This document shows, in pieces, positions 17,521-25,480 of a stretch of DNA of 64,000 bases. The notes beneath the pieces are model-generated. The model made no database searches. It was not told where the DNA came from and was given only the letters and a program-made list of their open reading frames with translations. Origin of the DNA: Clostridia bacterium (GTDB lineage: Bacteria > Bacillota > Clostridia > Christensenellales > DTU072); contig JAFVRJ010000021.1 in NCBI GenBank assembly GCA_017504305.1, forward strand, positions 1 to 64,000, written 5' to 3'. A program made the position numbers and the translations under genes. Each line of letters begins with the position of its first letter. The stretch's first letter is position 1.

Positions 17521-18957
17521 ATGATTGCAATTAACAAAGAGCTTAAAAAAATCAAACGTGCTTTAAACTACTCCTCCGACGTAGTAACTCGCGACCTCGA
17601 AAGCCACGGCAAACGCATTACCTTAGTCTATTTGGACGGCATGATCGCAATACGCACTCTTGACCTCGGAATAGTCGGTCCGCTCATAGAAAACGGCCAT
17701 AAAATCCAAGAAGACGTCAAATCCCTTACAAGCATTTTGGAAACAAGCGAAAAGGTGGAGTTCTTCTCTACCCTCTCCGATGCTTTGCAAAAGGTATATA
17801 GCGGAGGTTGCTTAATCCTCATAGAGGGCGCGGAGGGATATGCCGTTTGCTCGGCGCAAGGTTTCCAAAGCAGAGCCATTATGGAGCCACCGGTTTCTTC
17901 CGTCATCAAAGGACCAAGAGAGGGCTTTACCGAAAGTTTTAAAACAAACGTCACCTTGATTAGGCGCAGATTTGCAAGCGGAAAATTGGTTTTCAAAAGC
18001 CTTACCGTAGGTAGATACTCGGCAACTCACGTCGAATTATGTTACGTCAAAGGCATCGCTAACCCCAAGTTAGTCAAAGAAATCGAGCGAAAAATCAAAA
18101 AAATCGATATCGACGGCATCATCGATAGTAGTTATATCGCAAAACTGCTTGAGGATCGCCGTTATTCATTATTTAAGCAAACGGGCTCCACCGAAAAACC
18201 CGATATTTTGGCATCGAAGCTCCTCGACGGTCGCGTAGGAATTATCGTCGACGGCTCGCCTACCGTTTTGACGCTACCCTTTATGCTTATCGAGGACTTT
18301 TACGACAGCGAAGATTACTATCGTAGGCCGGTAAGAACCTCGGTCGTAAGACTGATGCGACTGCTCGGGGTGTTTTTTGCAATATTCTTACCGGGGATGT
18401 TCGTAGCATTTCAGTCACACCAGTATCAAATTTTACCACTAAAGCTCTTAATTACTATAATAAACAGCACTTCCGGCATACCCTTTTCGCCAATAACCGA
18501 AATGCTTATCGCCTTGATACTGTTTGAAGTTTTAGGGGAAGCCAGCGTGCGTATGCCACGCTTTTTGGGTATGGCAATGTCCGTTGTCGGCGGTATAATC
18601 CTTGGCGAAACAGCTGTTAACGCAGGGGTGCTTTCTTCCTTGACCGTACTTATTACCGCCCTATCCAGTATAGGCTTATACGCCATACCCGACGAAGTCG
18701 GTACTTTTAGCGTAATCAGACTAATTTACGTTTTTATCGGCGCTTCCCTCGGTACCTACGGCATACTTTTAAGTACCGTTGCCATTAGCGTTTACGTAGC
18801 TTCTTTGGAGTCTTACGGCGTACCCTACCTTGCTCCTCTTGCACCAATCGTTCCAAAAGACTTGAAGGATAGCATACTTAAACTTTCGATGTTAGACCAC
18901 CCCATACGAACCTCTGCTATGGGACTCAAAAATAAGGTGCGCTTGAAAAATGATTAA
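17521..18957 (+). CDS. Spore germination receptor subunit A (GerA/GerKA family)
   Basis: About 478 residues. The N-terminal soluble domain (SSDVVTRDL, then LLEDRRYSLFKQTGSTEKPDILASKLLDGRVGIIVDGSPTVLTLP) and the C-terminal membrane domain (five to six helices from about 280) are those of GerAA-type subunits of the nutrient germinant receptor in the spore inner membrane. The start is uncertain: ATG 17521 or a TTG at 17503, and neither has a visible Shine-Dalgarno site. Its end overlaps gerB by 8 nt. The operon implies an endospore-forming ancestry. Confidence 0.9.
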   Translation: MIAINKELKKIKRALNYSSDVVTRDLESHGKRITLVYLDGMIAIRTLDLGIVGPLIENGHKIQEDVKSLTSILETSEKVEFFSTLSDALQKVYSGGCLILIEGAEGYAVCSAQGFQSRAIMEPPVSSVIKGPREGFTESFKTNVTLIRRRFASGKLVFKSLTVGRYSATHVELCYVKGIANPKLVKEIERKIKKIDIDGIIDSSYIAKLLEDRRYSLFKQTGSTEKPDILASKLLDGRVGIIVDGSPTVLTLPFMLIEDFYDSEDYYRRPVRTSVVRLMRLLGVFFAIFLPGMFVAFQSHQYQILPLKLLITIINSTSGIPFSPITEMLIALILFEVLGEASVRMPRFLGMAMSVVGGIILGETAVNAGVLSSLTVLITALSSIGLYAIPDEVGTFSVIRLIYVFIGASLGTYGILLSTVAISVYVASLESYGVPYLAPLAPIVPKDLKDSILKLSMLDHPIRTSAMGLKNKVRLKND

Positions 18958-20053
18958 CTTTATAACAAAAAGGCAATTCGCCTTTGTTGTGTTCTTTGTA
19001 CCATTTGTTTTTAAGTTTTCGATACTGCCGTCGATACTTTCCTTAACCGCCTCCCGCGATATTTGGATAACGATGCTTATTATAATGCTTATAGAGCTTA
19101 CACAGCTTGCGTTTATAGTAAAAATTGATAGCATAGGCGGTCTTGAAGAACTGAAAAAGAGATATGGTAAAATCGTATACTACCTATTAACGGTACCATT
19201 ACTCGCTGTTATGGTACTCAAAGGAGCGGTTTATCTTGCGGAAACCACCTCTTACTCCAACTCCTATTTATTCTATAACATATCCACTCGAGGCGTTAGT
19301 GTGGTGGTTGTTATCATTGCGTCGTACGTTGCGGTTAAGGGTGCTAAAGGGATTGGGCGCATGGTAGAGCAAATCATATGGCTCATACCGATTGCTCTTA
19401 TAATCGGGCTACTTTTCGGCAAGCTAAAACTTACGCCGTCTTACATTTTGCCTATTGCCGTCAACGGCGTTACGCCTATTGCAAAATCTCTTGACAAATG
19501 TCTATTTTGGACGTTGGACTTTACCCCGTTGCTCTTTTTAAAAATCCGCAACGAGAAGGCCCTTCCCGAACGCAAGCGTTCTCGCTTTCCGTGGATACCC
19601 GCTTGCGCTATCGGCTCGTTAATACTTATGGTCGCCCTTTACGCGCTATACGTTATGAACTACGGGGGAGGCTCTCACCTTATCGATACCGCCTTTTCCT
19701 CTCTCGGTGCCTTCAACGTCGTAAACACCGAGATCGGCTCTATCGACTGGCCCTCCATTACGTTGTGGCTTTCAATCGCCGTAATTTCACTTGCCCTTAA
19801 AATCTTTGGGAGCGGTATGGTCGTAAGTTCAATTGGCATCAAGTTTCCCGTGGCCGTACTAATCGTTGGCGTAATTATAACTACAATCGCCCACTTCGGG
19901 TTTTACAACTTGGAGCGCGCAGTTAAATTTGCAACCGGTTATGTCCGATATGCGATAATTGCTATCGAACTTCTTGTACCGCTGATTGTCTTGATCCTTC
20001 TCGAAAGGGAAACCGTGAAAAAAGAGGTGCCTAAAAATGAAGCGACAGTATAA
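18950..20053 (+). CDS. Spore germination receptor subunit B (GerB/GerKB family)
   Basis: 367 residues with about ten membrane helices, a member of the GerAB branch of the amino-acid/polyamine transporter superfamily. This subunit carries the germinant-binding pocket in the receptor complex. The start overlaps the gerA stop by 8 nt and the end overlaps gerC by 17 nt, so the three are translationally coupled. Germinant specificity cannot be read from sequence. Confidence 0.9.
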   Translation: MINFITKRQFAFVVFFVPFVFKFSILPSILSLTASRDIWITMLIIMLIELTQLAFIVKIDSIGGLEELKKRYGKIVYYLLTVPLLAVMVLKGAVYLAETTSYSNSYLFYNISTRGVSVVVVIIASYVAVKGAKGIGRMVEQIIWLIPIALIIGLLFGKLKLTPSYILPIAVNGVTPIAKSLDKCLFWTLDFTPLLFLKIRNEKALPERKRSRFPWIPACAIGSLILMVALYALYVMNYGGGSHLIDTAFSSLGAFNVVNTEIGSIDWPSITLWLSIAVISLALKIFGSGMVVSSIGIKFPVAVLIVGVIITTIAHFGFYNLERAVKFATGYVRYAIIAIELLVPLIVLILLERETVKKEVPKNEATV

Positions 20054-21212
20054 ATGGATTGCCTTTCTTATCGCATTTGCATTGACGTTTGCTCTCGGAG
20101 TAAAAATCACCCCTCTTTCGGAGCGAGCAATCGTCGCAGGACTTGCTCTCGATATGGAGGGGGAGGAGTTTACGGTGTCGGCTCAAATTCTACTTCCGTC
20201 TGAAAACGATAGTAAGTCGAGTGGAATAATCGTAAGCTCGGCTAAAGGCTCTACCATCGGTGAGGCCCTTGCAAAAATCAGTTCGGAGTCAAGCATGCTT
20301 ATCGCAATGAGTCATTGTAATTTGGTAATACTCGGCGAAGGTTTGATTGCACGTAACGCCTATTCTGCGCTCGACTACCTCATACGCAACGCATACCTAT
20401 CGGAAAACGCTCTACTTTTAACCGCGGAAGGCAAGGCAAAAGATATTTTGGAGTGCAAGACAGCTTACTCCGAAATGAGCTCTTTTTATATCCAACGCGA
20501 ACTGCTCGTATACGGCAACTATAAAGAAGCCGTCCGCCGTAACATCAAAGATTATTTGGCGTCATATTATACCGAAAATGGAGCAAACTGGTTAACTAAA
20601 GTGCGTAAACGCGAAACCGAAAGTCCGCAAAGCGGTGGCAACACCGAGTCGTCGTCAAGCGGTGGAAGCGGTCAAAGCGGAGGCTCTTCAAGCAGTGGAG
20701 GCGGAAGCGAAAAGGTATACGTTTTGGAGTTCGATTCTTGCGCGATTATCCGTAAAAACGAGTTTTGTTTTAGCGGTAACGAGCAGGTTATAAGCGGTAT
20801 AAACTTTGTTACCGCCTCGCTCGATAAGGGTGACGTCGTTGTAAAAGAAGGTAACGTTTCCTACTGTTTTTACATTGTAAAAAGCAAGTGTGATTTATCA
20901 TACTCTCCAAACGACTACGAGGCAACGGCAAAGCTTAATATGGATTTATTCTTAAAGGAAATCGTCGATCCGAATTGCGTTAATTTTGATATTGCCGACG
21001 TCGAGCCCCCGCCTTCAGTCAACGAGCTTGTTAAGACTTACGTAATAGATGCGGTTACCGCCGCCTTCGAACAATCGCGCGCCCGTGGCGTGGACATATT
21101 CGATTTATACGGCGGATTTTACGGCAAAGCCGGGAAAAAGTGGTACGGTTTAAGCGAAAACTACCTCGAAAAGTCCTCTTTAAAGGTGGAAGTTAACGTC
21201 AAGTACTTTTAA
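20037..21212 (+). CDS. Spore germination receptor subunit C (GerC family), no lipobox
   Basis: 391 residues. GerAC-type proteins are normally lipoproteins with a GCWDxxE start after the signal. Here the N-terminal hydrophobic segment (about 7-22) is followed by VKITPLSERAIVAGLALD with no cysteine, so lipidation at the usual site is not possible and the segment is probably an uncleaved anchor. A Ser/Gly linker (about 195-225) separates the N-terminal domains from the C-terminal GerAC domain. The position after gerA and gerB supports the assignment. It is the last gene of the operon. Confidence 0.82.
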   Translation: MKRQYKWIAFLIAFALTFALGVKITPLSERAIVAGLALDMEGEEFTVSAQILLPSENDSKSSGIIVSSAKGSTIGEALAKISSESSMLIAMSHCNLVILGEGLIARNAYSALDYLIRNAYLSENALLLTAEGKAKDILECKTAYSEMSSFYIQRELLVYGNYKEAVRRNIKDYLASYYTENGANWLTKVRKRETESPQSGGNTESSSSGGSGQSGGSSSSGGGSEKVYVLEFDSCAIIRKNEFCFSGNEQVISGINFVTASLDKGDVVVKEGNVSYCFYIVKSKCDLSYSPNDYEATAKLNMDLFLKEIVDPNCVNFDIADVEPPPSVNELVKTYVIDAVTAAFEQSRARGVDIFDLYGGFYGKAGKKWYGLSENYLEKSSLKVEVNVKYF

Positions 21213-21222
21213 ATTTTTCCTA

Positions 21223-21251
21223 TTGCATAAGCGCGCGCGTTATGTTATACT
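21223..21251 (+). promoter_or_regulatory. Promoter for the GPH-lipoprotein-deacetylase operon, CG spacer
   Basis: TTGCAT (21223-21228), 17 bp spacer with AAGCGCGCGCGTTA, TATACT (21246-21251) with an extended TGT. Third of the CG-run spacers in the window. Confidence 0.65.
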
Positions 21252-21285
21252 AATAAAAGTATTGTAGCATGAGGAGTGTTTGCTT

Positions 21286-23682
21286 ATGCAATTAATTGAG
21301 AAAGTCAAATCTTTAGTTACCGGTCTCTACGACGAAATCGTTTTGCACTGGAACCGTCCTGCTAAAGGCAATTACGTATCGTATAAGGAGTTATTAAACT
21401 ACTCCATTGGCGGGTTTGGTAGACACATGGTTCTTTACTTGCTAACCTATATGGGTCTCTCGGCAAGTAATACCCTTATCGGATCTACCATCGGTATACG
21501 TCCGTTGCACTTACAATATATGTCCATTATCCAAACGGTTCTTGGCATATTCTTTGCAATGTTCCGCGGTAAGATCATCGACAACACCCGCACTCGTATA
21601 GGTAAGTTCCGTCCTTATATAGCCTTTATGGGCTTCCCACTCGTTGCGGTTGCTTGCGTATATTGCTTCTTGCCGTTCGACACCATGACCTACAACAGCA
21701 AGTTGCTATGTACCTTCTTCTTCACGATGGCAATAGCAATGTTCCAACCCATGTTCACCGATACCTACGTTGAACTCGGCAGCGTTATTACCCCTAACTC
21801 TAACGAACGTGCAAGGTTATTAACAATCAGCATCCTTATTGCATCCTTTGCTCCCACCGTTTATAACTTCTTAACTCCTCTTATCATCGGCGGTCTCGGC
21901 TGGTCGTTTACCGATATCAGAACTTACTGCTTTATAGTCGTACCTATTGCTGTAGTTGGCGTAAGCTTTAACTTATTTGCCGCCTTCGGATGCAAAGAGC
22001 GTGTTATTACCTCCAAGTCCTACACCCAAAAAGTAGGCTTGATTGAAGGTATGATGGGCATATATAAAAATAAGTATTGGTGGATTAAAAACATCGCTTC
22101 CATCATCGGCTTCCTTGAGGCATCATTCAGCGTTATCTTCGGATGGATGTACATATACGGCACTCAAGATATGACCGCTTATAGCTTGCTTAACACCTTG
22201 TATGGAACGGCATCGACTATAGCTATGCTTATTACGCCCACCCTCTTGCGCAAGATTGGTAACCGCGGTATCTTGCTTTTCCACAACATTAGCAACATTA
22301 TCTGTTTATCAATAATGTTCCTTGTTTATAAATCTCCCATCTTGTTCTTTATCTGCATGTATTTGAACGCGGTATTTAACCAATTACAACTTGTTTACGA
22401 CCCCGTTTTGAATGCAGAAGTTAAAGATTACCAACAATTCCTTACCGGCAAGCGCGTCGACTTTATCTTGGGCGCAGCAGGTACCATTACCGTACCGATC
22501 ACCCTCGCTACCGGCTTGGTAATACCTTTTATCTACGAGTCGATGGGCGTTACCACCAACTACGATATCCTCTACGATCCCGAAGTACGTAACAACATGT
22601 TCAACATGCTTTGCGCACTTTCTATCGTCGGTTCAGTATTGAACCTCATCCCCTTCTTCTTCTATCGTTTGTCTCGCGAAAAGCACACCATGATCGTCCA
22701 AGTTTTAAGAAGACGTGCTGCTTTTGCCGACTATGCTAACAATACCATCACCGCAGAGCAAATCGTTGAGACCGTTGAGGCTCATCGCTCCATCCGCGCT
22801 ATCATCGATGAAGAAGCTCCCGATATGAAGGCTGCTTACCAAGGCATCAAAAACGCTTTTGCTTTAAGAGCATCCAATCCCGAGCAACGCAAGTATAAGA
22901 AAGATGCTATCAAGGCTGCTTTCAAAAACTACGAAGCAATGAAGCATATCAAGGATAATAAGGAAGCTCTTGAGGAAATCTACTACGCTGAAGAAGGCAA
23001 ATTCGAGCGTCCCAAGTATGCTTTCTTATTGAGCATAGCTCAAAAAATAAAAGAGTATACTCCTGCGGAAATCCGTAAGGTTGCATTTGCCGATCTCGGC
23101 ATCGAAGTTCCCACTGATAAAAAGCTCCTTGCTCTTTACAACAAAGAGGCAAAGCGCTTTGAGAAGATGATTGCTGAAATTAACAAGGTTTACGGCGATG
23201 ATATCCCCGAAAGTCTCTATGAGAAAATCGAAGCTGCTCACGCTATAGTAGTTGAAGACATTAAGGATAAAGAAGCTATCAAAGCTCGTGACAAAGCCAT
23301 CGACATTGCCGAAAAAGCACTCCTTAAATTTAACAAGGTATTCAACTATTATAACATCAAGCTTGACCTTGTAGCTGAATCTGAAAATAGACTATACTAC
23401 TCCGAAATCGAAGCTAAATACGAAGAAGCCGTATTGGAAGTTCAACGCAAGGAAGAGGAATTAACTCGCAAAGAAGCTGAAGAACGTGAACGTAAAAAAC
23501 AAGAAATCGCTGAAGCTAAGCGTGCTCGTTTTGAGTCTTTCTCCCCTGAAAAACAAGCAAAGATTTTAGCTCGCCAAGAGAAGGCTGCCGCCAAGAAAGC
23601 AGCTAAAGCAAAAGCTACCGAAGCTCAAATAGAGGAAGCGGCTGCAAGCGATGACCAATCAAACGAAGGAGGTAACGAATAA
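21286..23682 (+). CDS. GPH-family sugar symporter (MFS) with long helical cytoplasmic tail
   Basis: 798 residues from the ATG at 21286, which GAGGAG precedes by 9 nt. About 1-465 is a twelve-helix glycoside-pentoside-hexuronide:cation symporter, including the NTRTRIGKFRPYI loop typical of the family. About 465-798 is a hydrophilic Lys/Glu/Ala-rich tail of predicted long helices and coiled coil, with no counterpart in ordinary 450-510 residue GPH members. The tail could be a scaffold or sensor. The stop overlaps the next start as TAATG, so the lipoprotein is translationally coupled. The transported sugar is unknown. Confidence 0.8.
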   Translation: MQLIEKVKSLVTGLYDEIVLHWNRPAKGNYVSYKELLNYSIGGFGRHMVLYLLTYMGLSASNTLIGSTIGIRPLHLQYMSIIQTVLGIFFAMFRGKIIDNTRTRIGKFRPYIAFMGFPLVAVACVYCFLPFDTMTYNSKLLCTFFFTMAIAMFQPMFTDTYVELGSVITPNSNERARLLTISILIASFAPTVYNFLTPLIIGGLGWSFTDIRTYCFIVVPIAVVGVSFNLFAAFGCKERVITSKSYTQKVGLIEGMMGIYKNKYWWIKNIASIIGFLEASFSVIFGWMYIYGTQDMTAYSLLNTLYGTASTIAMLITPTLLRKIGNRGILLFHNISNIICLSIMFLVYKSPILFFICMYLNAVFNQLQLVYDPVLNAEVKDYQQFLTGKRVDFILGAAGTITVPITLATGLVIPFIYESMGVTTNYDILYDPEVRNNMFNMLCALSIVGSVLNLIPFFFYRLSREKHTMIVQVLRRRAAFADYANNTITAEQIVETVEAHRSIRAIIDEEAPDMKAAYQGIKNAFALRASNPEQRKYKKDAIKAAFKNYEAMKHIKDNKEALEEIYYAEEGKFERPKYAFLLSIAQKIKEYTPAEIRKVAFADLGIEVPTDKKLLALYNKEAKRFEKMIAEINKVYGDDIPESLYEKIEAAHAIVVEDIKDKEAIKARDKAIDIAEKALLKFNKVFNYYNIKLDLVAESENRLYYSEIEAKYEEAVLEVQRKEEELTRKEAEERERKKQEIAEAKRARFESFSPEKQAKILARQEKAAAKKAAKAKATEAQIEEAAASDDQSNEGGNE

Positions 23683-24569
23683 TGAAAAAAACTGTTAGAT
23701 TGTTATTAATCGTTGCTCTTGTATCCATAATGCTCTTAACCTCCTTGCTGGTAGGTTGTAAGCGTCTTCCCCCCGATGAAGGATTCGATGCCATCCAAGC
23801 AGCTATCGAACATACCCTTTCCGGACACAACCCCTACATCTTCTATTGGAAGGAAAGTTTCGCTACCCCGAGAGAGGGCACTTCTAACCTCGTTGTAACC
23901 ACCACTGCTAACGTTCTTTGCGATATCGACCGCGACTATAATTTTGTTAAAAAGAACAATGACCTCGATTACAGCTACGATAATATCGCAGGTCTTAAGG
24001 CCAGAGTAACCAAATCCTACGACGGCAAAACCGTATACGAACTTTTCTGTGGCGTAAACGAAGATGGTAACTCTACGCTTGCTGAACGCGGTTCTCTCGA
24101 TTCCACCACCGCCCTCGGCGCCGACTTCAAAGACGCTAACAACAAATATACCTTCCAAGATATTACCGCTGAAGCCTATACTCAAAGCCAAGCTTTCAGC
24201 TCTAACTACTCACTTGAAGTAAAGCTTGCCGAGCTTCGCTCGCTTAAGAGAGAAGACCTTATCATCGAAGAAGGCGCAGTTGAAAAGAAGATTAACGTTA
24301 CCACCATCAAGTGCAAATTGAGCGATGCTTATTGCCAAAGCTACCGTGAAGCTAACGGTACCAATAGTGTTCTCGAAGGCAAATACGTCGTTATCGAACT
24401 TTCCTACGACCGCATCGCGTCCATAACCGTATACCAAAAAGACCCTGCTGCAGGCGATAGCAATGCAACCGGCATACTTGCTCTTGAATATGAAAGCTAC
24501 AAATTCGAAGTGGTTTATACCGGTCCCAAGTTCGTAGTTCCAGCCAAGACCAGCGAAAACTCTAAATAG
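23682..24569 (+). CDS. Lipoprotein of unknown function
   Basis: 295 residues. A lipoprotein signal ends in LLVGC with lipidated Cys26. The mature part is a soluble domain with alternating beta strands and no recognised family motif. It begins on the last base of the GPH transporter gene (TAATG), with GGAGGTAACG inside the upstream gene as ribosome site. The coupling suggests a partner of that transporter, for example an extracytoplasmic accessory protein, but this is inference. Confidence 0.7.
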   Translation: MKKTVRLLLIVALVSIMLLTSLLVGCKRLPPDEGFDAIQAAIEHTLSGHNPYIFYWKESFATPREGTSNLVVTTTANVLCDIDRDYNFVKKNNDLDYSYDNIAGLKARVTKSYDGKTVYELFCGVNEDGNSTLAERGSLDSTTALGADFKDANNKYTFQDITAEAYTQSQAFSSNYSLEVKLAELRSLKREDLIIEEGAVEKKINVTTIKCKLSDAYCQSYREANGTNSVLEGKYVVIELSYDRIASITVYQKDPAAGDSNATGILALEYESYKFEVVYTGPKFVVPAKTSENSK

Positions 24570-24584
24570 GCAAAGGAGGACGTT

Positions 24585-25364
24585 ATGTCACTTATAACTT
24601 GGCTACTCAAAAAGTTTATAGTACCCATCCCGAAGATTAAAAACTTCGATGAATATCTATTCATTGGCCCCCACCCCGACGACATCGAAGTCGGCGCTGG
24701 AGCAACGGTATCTCGCCTTGTAGAAATGGGCAAGAAAGTTACATATTTGATCGCCACAGACGGCTGTTACGGTTCCCCAACTGCCGATTATGACAAAAAG
24801 GAGTTGATCGCAACTCGTCAAAAAGAGTCAATCGCGGCAGCGGAACTTTTAGGCGTCAAGGACGTACATTTCCTCCCCTTTTCGGACGGCGGATTATACG
24901 ACCAAAAAGAGCTTACCATTGCTATTGCCAAAAAGATTGTAGAGATTAAACCCAAGGCTGTTTTTGCACCCGATCCCAATCTGCAAACAGAGTGCCATAT
25001 AGACCATCTTAACGTAGGCAAGGCGTGCGCTAACGCCTATCACTTATGCGCCAACGCTCCCTTTGCAAAAGAGTTTGCAGGCCTCGACCCCGCCACCCCC
25101 GAAATGCTTGCGTTCTACTATACCGATAGCCCCAACACCTATTTCAAGACGGGTGCCAAGCACCTCAAAAAGCAAAAGGAAGCACTAAAGCTATTCGCTT
25201 CTCAAATGGAGTTTAAAGAAAAAGGCTTTGGCGACGGCGACTTTATTATGCTGTATAACCACTTCCGCTCGATTAGATTCGGTATCAAAACGCTAAAAGG
25301 CAGAGCGGACGGATTTAGATGTCTTGGCAATACGCACACCCATTGTTGCGCCGAAAAAATCTAA
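24585..25364 (+). CDS. PIG-L family N-acetylglucosaminyl deacetylase-like hydrolase
   Basis: 259 residues of the PIG-L/LmbE fold. The zinc site is visible as His30, Asp32 and Asp33 in GPHPDDIEVG, with His141 in CHIDHLNVG. Members remove N-acetyl groups from GlcNAc-containing substrates. It is the third gene of the operon with the tailed GPH transporter and lipoprotein, so it may deacetylate an imported or surface amino sugar. AAAGGAGG precedes the ATG, and a terminator follows at 25389. Confidence 0.87.
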   Translation: MSLITWLLKKFIVPIPKIKNFDEYLFIGPHPDDIEVGAGATVSRLVEMGKKVTYLIATDGCYGSPTADYDKKELIATRQKESIAAAELLGVKDVHFLPFSDGGLYDQKELTIAIAKKIVEIKPKAVFAPDPNLQTECHIDHLNVGKACANAYHLCANAPFAKEFAGLDPATPEMLAFYYTDSPNTYFKTGAKHLKKQKEALKLFASQMEFKEKGFGDGDFIMLYNHFRSIRFGIKTLKGRADGFRCLGNTHTHCCAEKI

Positions 25365-25388
25365 CCTTTACCCTTAATTTATACGATC

Positions 25389-25412
25389 AAAGCACCTTAA
25401 AGGTGCTTTTTT
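25389..25412 (+). terminator. Intrinsic terminator after the PIG-L gene
   Basis: AAAGCACCT/AGGTGCTTT stem with a 3 nt loop, followed by TTTTTC. Confidence 0.88.
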
Positions 25413-25423
25413 CTTTTTATCGC

Positions 25424-25452
25424 TTGTAAAACTCATCATACTATAGTATGAT
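25424..25452 (+). promoter_or_regulatory. Promoter of the long GPH-to-GH95 run, with 18 bp palindrome
   Basis: TTGTAA (25424-25429), 17 bp spacer, TATGAT (25447-25452). The perfect 18 bp palindrome ATCATACTATAGTATGAT (25435-25452) covers half of the spacer and all of the -10, the position of a repressor operator. Confidence 0.65.
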
Positions 25453-25480
25453 ATATGCGTATAACCTATAGGAGGCGTTT

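Noticed and set aside
16111..21212. MATE transporter as a fourth germination gene
   Set aside because: It is only adjacent. Typical MATE sequence and the absence of any known germination role make coincidence likelier.
21286..23682. Frameshift or misassembly fusing a transporter to another gene
   Set aside because: The frame is continuous, codon use is uniform, and the downstream lipoprotein start is cleanly coupled to its stop.
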